From Leptospira_A sp046736045 (GTDB lineage: Bacteria; Spirochaetota; Leptospiria; Leptospirales; Leptospiraceae): 64,000 nt of DNA. Shown piece by piece: positions 61,605 through 64,000 of this stretch. Under the pieces are notes generated by a model. That model ran no database searches and had not been told where the DNA came from. It worked only from the letters and a program-made list of their open reading frames with translations. The stretch's first letter is position 1. The number at the start of each line of letters is the position of its first letter. The stretch is taken from the NCBI RefSeq assembly GCF_046736045.1, contig NZ_CP177134.1, forward strand, positions 3,472,001 through 3,536,000, given 5' to 3'. A program made the translations under genes and the position numbers.

Positions 61605-62323
61605 TAATTGAAGCTCTTTCTCATCACCAAAAGCCTGAATACCAATTTAAGATGTTCTCTGATTACTTTCAAAACCTTCATCTTGGACTGTCCGTATTTT
61701 CTAACGGAAAGAACGGCAGGTATTTCGGATATGCTATATCCTTTCAGTATGGCTTTTAACAACATTTCCGCCACGGCGGAAAAATCATTTTTTTCAGAAA
61801 TGATTTCTTTTAAAATCTTTCGATTGTATCCTCTCACCATAGCAGTATAAGTATATATTTCTTTTCCCAATATGATCTGATAGATCGTAGACAACGATTT
61901 GCTTAAAAACAACCTTCTGGGAGGAACTCCCAACACTTCACCTTTGGGATGATAAGGAGAAAGTGTGACCAGGTCGATTCCCTTCACAAGTTCATCTAAG
62001 ATCGGAATTATATATTCCGGATCATAAGTACAGTCGGAGTCCAAGAATATCACATATTCACTGTTAGACTGACTGATTCCGGTTCTGATGGCAGCACCTA
62101 AATTCAAATTCTTTTCATGGGCAACGATTCTGAACTTTTTGTTGCTAGAAAACAATTCTTTCATCACTGCCAATGTGTTGTCAGTACTGCCGTCATCAAC
62201 AAGAATGATCTCATAACTGAAATTAGATGGAATTTTCTTGGTTGCAAGATTCAATCTATTTTCCAATTGTTTCAATCCTTCCGCTTCGTTATAGCATGGG
62301 ATCACGATGGACAGCGAGCTCAT
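61604..62323 (-). CDS. GT2 glycosyltransferase, DPM1-like
   Basis: A 239-residue GT2 enzyme without C-terminal membrane helices: 'LSIVIPCYNEAEGLKQLENR', 'IILVDDGSTDNTLAVMKELF', 'NLNLGAAIRTGISQSNSEYV' and 'IFLDSDCTYDPEYIIPILDE' (DSD). 'YTAMVRGYNRKILKEIISEK' replaces the usual GGFR-type block. This is the polyprenyl-phosphate hexosyltransferase branch. It overlaps the acetyltransferase gene by ATGA (62320-62323) and wecB by one base, so the three genes are translated as a unit. It may charge the lipid carrier for one of the nearby GT-C enzymes. Confidence 0.88.
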   Translation of the reverse strand: MSSLSIVIPCYNEAEGLKQLENRLNLATKKIPSNFSYEIILVDDGSTDNTLAVMKELFSSNKKFRIVAHEKNLNLGAAIRTGISQSNSEYVIFLDSDCTYDPEYIIPILDELVKGIDLVTLSPYHPKGEVLGVPPRRLFLSKSLSTIYQIILGKEIYTYTAMVRGYNRKILKEIISEKNDFSAVAEMLLKAILKGYSISEIPAVLSVRKYGQSKMKVLKVIREHLKLVFRLLVMRKSFN

Positions 62324-62901
62324 ATCGCCTCAAATTTGATCGATAGTTTTTCGCCAGTCTTTTTGCATTGATAGATATATTCTCCGCTTTCGTTTGCAAT
62401 ACATACCATTTCGAATCCGCTCTTTCCTACAAACGTCTTCAATCTTGCAGGACTTCCGACATAAAGACCGTAAGGCAAAGTGTTACTAGTTACAACAGTT
62501 CCGGCCCCCACTAATGAATACTCACCCAATATAACTCCGCAAAGGATGGTCGCGTTAGCTCCGACGGAGCTGCCTTTTTTAAGCAATGTAGGTACGACTT
62601 CCCAATGTTCCGAAAAAGCTCTGGGTCTTAAATCATTTGTAAAAGTGGAATGCGGGCCTACGAATACATCGTCTTCCAGTGTTATGCCTTGATAAAGAGA
62701 TACTCCGTTCTGAATCTTCACCCGATCACCGAGTGTAACATTTTTATCTATGTATACATCTTTGCTGAGGATACAGTTTTTACCTATATTTGCGCCTTCG
62801 CGTACATGTGCGAAATGCCATATTTTAGTTCCTTCTCCGATAATCGCATCTGGACTGACTTCTGCAGTTGGATGGATAAAAACATTCTTTCGACTATTCA
62901 T
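62320..62901 (-). CDS. Nucleotide-sugar N-acetyltransferase (WlbB/WbpD/QdtC-like, left-handed beta-helix)
   Basis: A 193-residue hexapeptide-repeat acetyltransferase: 'VFIHPTAEVSPDAIIGEGTK', 'IWHFAHVREGANIGKNCILS', 'VKIQNGVSLYQGITLEDDVF', 'VGPHSTFTNDLRPRAF' and 'LVGAGTVVTSNTLPYGLYVG'. Length and the 'IWHFAHV' and 'TFTND' blocks match WbpD/WlbB (UDP-GlcNAc3NA acetyltransferase) and the related FdtC/QdtC. The start is ATG 62901 with AGAGGAAA just ahead; the frame continues to a GTG at 62946, which has no such site. Its substrate could be the UDP-3-amino sugar implied by the nearby DegT and WecB genes, or the dTDP-3-amino sugar of the FdtA/FdtB pair. Confidence 0.92.
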   Translation of the reverse strand: MNSRKNVFIHPTAEVSPDAIIGEGTKIWHFAHVREGANIGKNCILSKDVYIDKNVTLGDRVKIQNGVSLYQGITLEDDVFVGPHSTFTNDLRPRAFSEHWEVVPTLLKKGSSVGANATILCGVILGEYSLVGAGTVVTSNTLPYGLYVGSPARLKTFVGKSGFEMVCIANESGEYIYQCKKTGEKLSIKFEAI

Positions 62902-63054
62902 TCTTTCCTCTCTTTTATAATTGCTAATAATAAAAACGAACCTCACATTTTCAAACGTGAAGTTATTGATCTGAAAACTATAAACTAACTAGTGATTCCA
63001 ATATCCAAAGTGATCGAATAATAGAATTCCAAGAGTTAACCGGCTTATGTAAAC

Positions 63055-64000
63055 CTACTTTTCCAATTCAGTTTTGCTTTCCCACACTTTCCAAAAAGCA
63101 CGGGCAACATCATCCAAATCCTTTTTCTCCATTCCGGGACGCATCAATTCATGTGTAAAAAGCCTTTTTTCATGCATCTCTTCCACAACAGGACAGGTTC
63201 CTTTCGAATATTCTAGTTTGGATTCGCAATAAGGTGAATTGAACGGAAATTGTTTTGATCCGTAAGCGATTTGTTTTTGATAAAGTGGTTGGAGATACAA
63301 CGGCTTTACATATCCGATTCCTATCAAAGGACCTTCATCCTCTCTCAATCCCGTGCCAGCCAACTCAGCCTTTACCGCATTGATATAAGACTCTCTCGAA
63401 ATACCTGCAACCGACATATCGAATTTGATTGCATCAACATAAAAGGAATGAGTGCAATTCTCTCTGATCTTAGGAAGTGTTAGTGCAGGAATATCCTTTA
63501 GTTGGCTGTGCAAATATTCAACGTTCTTTTGACGTTCTTCCACCAAAGGACGCAATTTTTTCAACTGACAACGACCGATCGCCGCCTCAACCTCTGTCAT
63601 GCGGTAATTGAATCCGATCATATTGATCAGATTTGTTTCACCCTTAGCTTCAACAACGGCTTCCGCGTGATTTCGGATCAAACGGACTCTTTCCGCCAAT
63701 TCATCGTTATTTGTGACTACTACCCCACCTTCACCGGAATGAATGTGCTTATGGTAGTTCAAAGAAAAAACACCGATATCTCCGAACGTGCCGGCCAACT
63801 TCGATTTGTAATGCGAAAAAGGAGCCTGCGCGCAATCTTCTATAACGTACAAATTGTACTTTTTGGCCAAGGCATTGATTTTTTCGACATCGTAAGGTAA
63901 GCCGAAAATATCCACGACAACGATTGCTTTCGTTCTTTTCGTTATCTTTTTCTCAATGGAATTCACATCCAAACAGAAATAATCAGGTTCGATATCTGCA
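63055..64000 (-). CDS. DegT/DnrJ/EryC1/StrS-family aminotransferase (5' part outside window)
   Basis: At least 314 residues to the right edge; the start codon lies beyond 64000, since the reading frame stays open to the last base. PLP-enzyme motifs: 'IVVVDIFGLPYDVEKINALA', 'NLYVIEDCAQAPFSHYKSKL' (PLP Asp), the lysine region 'VFSLNYHKHIHSGEGGVVVT', and 'NMIGFNYRMTEVEAAIGRCQ'. The C-terminal 100 residues ('PLYLQPLYQKQIAYGSKQF') are longer than in FdtB-type enzymes and recall the longer StrS/AHBA-synthase-like members. It probably aminates a keto nucleotide sugar that the WlbB-like enzyme, 153 bases downstream, then acetylates. That intergenic stretch holds no clear terminator. Confidence 0.9.
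   Translation of the reverse strand, partial: ADIEPDYFCLDVNSIEKKITKRTKAIVVVDIFGLPYDVEKINALAKKYNLYVIEDCAQAPFSHYKSKLAGTFGDIGVFSLNYHKHIHSGEGGVVVTNNDELAERVRLIRNHAEAVVEAKGETNLINMIGFNYRMTEVEAAIGRCQLKKLRPLVEERQKNVEYLHSQLKDIPALTLPKIRENCTHSFYVDAIKFDMSVAGISRESYINAVKAELAGTGLREDEGPLIGIGYVKPLYLQPLYQKQIAYGSKQFPFNSPYCESKLEYSKGTCPVVEEMHEKRLFTHELMRPGMEKKDLDDVARAFWKVWESKTELEK

Noticed and set aside
62902..62946. GTG start extending the WlbB-like protein by 15 residues
   Set aside because: The extra residues are not conserved in the family, and ATG 62901 has a strong purine-rich site in front.
62943..62962. TCACATTT/AAACGTGA imperfect inverted repeat downstream of the DegT gene
   Set aside because: The stem is short with a wobble pair, and only a T-rich, not continuous, tail follows; not convincing as a terminator.

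Overview
The window is low-GC, densely packed bacterial DNA that most resembles Leptospira or a close spirochaete relative. The basis for this is a CheA with a C-terminal receiver domain inside a compact che operon, a TIGR04325 'LIC12133-family' methyltransferase (a family named from L. interrogans), and a very large O-antigen-type locus. This assignment is inferred from gene content and protein resemblance; no rRNA or tRNA gene is present. I saw no insertion sequence, CRISPR array, tRNA, rRNA or replication origin, and no gene-free stretch longer than about 160 bases.

Layout. (1) 1-6809, minus strand: a chemotaxis operon transcribed cheR - double-domain cheW - mcp - cheA - cheB (the last cut by the window edge), with genes 4-6 bases apart or overlapping by 4. 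(2) 6827-10204: a UbiD-family decarboxylase (minus), probably for menaquinone synthesis, divergent from an APP1-type (DUF2183) phosphatidate phosphatase (plus). (3) 10221-20868: a mixed-strand block of polytopic GT-C-like glycosyltransferases, polyprenyl-phosphate sugar transferases (one fused to a GtrA flippase-like domain), a D-2-hydroxyacid dehydrogenase and two rhamnosyltransferase-like GT2 enzymes. (4) 20883-58686: about 38 kb of uninterrupted minus-strand genes for surface polysaccharide. Within it are a galactofuranose pair (glf plus a GlfT1-like transferase), a GT2-GT4 fusion, a pair of paralogous 3-TM/winged-helix proteins of unknown function, a CDP-sugar cassette (rfbF, rfbG, rfbH, a split transketolase and an SDR reductase), three large GT-C proteins, a dTDP-3-amino-sugar pair (FdtA/QdtA-like ketoisomerase and FdtB/QdtB-like aminotransferase), methyltransferases, two related HlpA-like glycosyltransferases, a hexapeptide acyltransferase, the ABC-exporter ATPase Wzt, a PhyH-family oxygenase and a GNAT acetyltransferase. 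(5) 58797-60473: a lone plus-strand GT-C gene. (6) 60483-64000, minus: wecB-like epimerase, a GT2, a WlbB/QdtC-like N-acetyltransferase and a DegT aminotransferase cut by the window edge.

How it fits together (inference). Nucleotide sugars are made by the rfbFGH-transketolase-SDR set, the FdtA/FdtB pair, Glf and the WecB/WlbB/DegT set. Cytoplasmic GT2/GT4/GT8-like enzymes assemble a glycan. Wzt with its C-terminal carbohydrate-binding domain points to ABC-type export, but no Wzm permease is in the window. Five polyprenyl-phosphate glycosyltransferases and eight GT-C-like membrane proteins suggest extensive periplasmic glycosylation.

The most interesting points are: a predicted branched-chain CDP-sugar pathway using a split transketolase; an extra domain of about 95 residues at the N-terminus of RfbH; the paired membrane winged-helix proteins; a degenerate glycosyltransferase domain fused to a GT-B-like protein; and a likely one-base frameshift near the end of a GT-C gene at about 40351.
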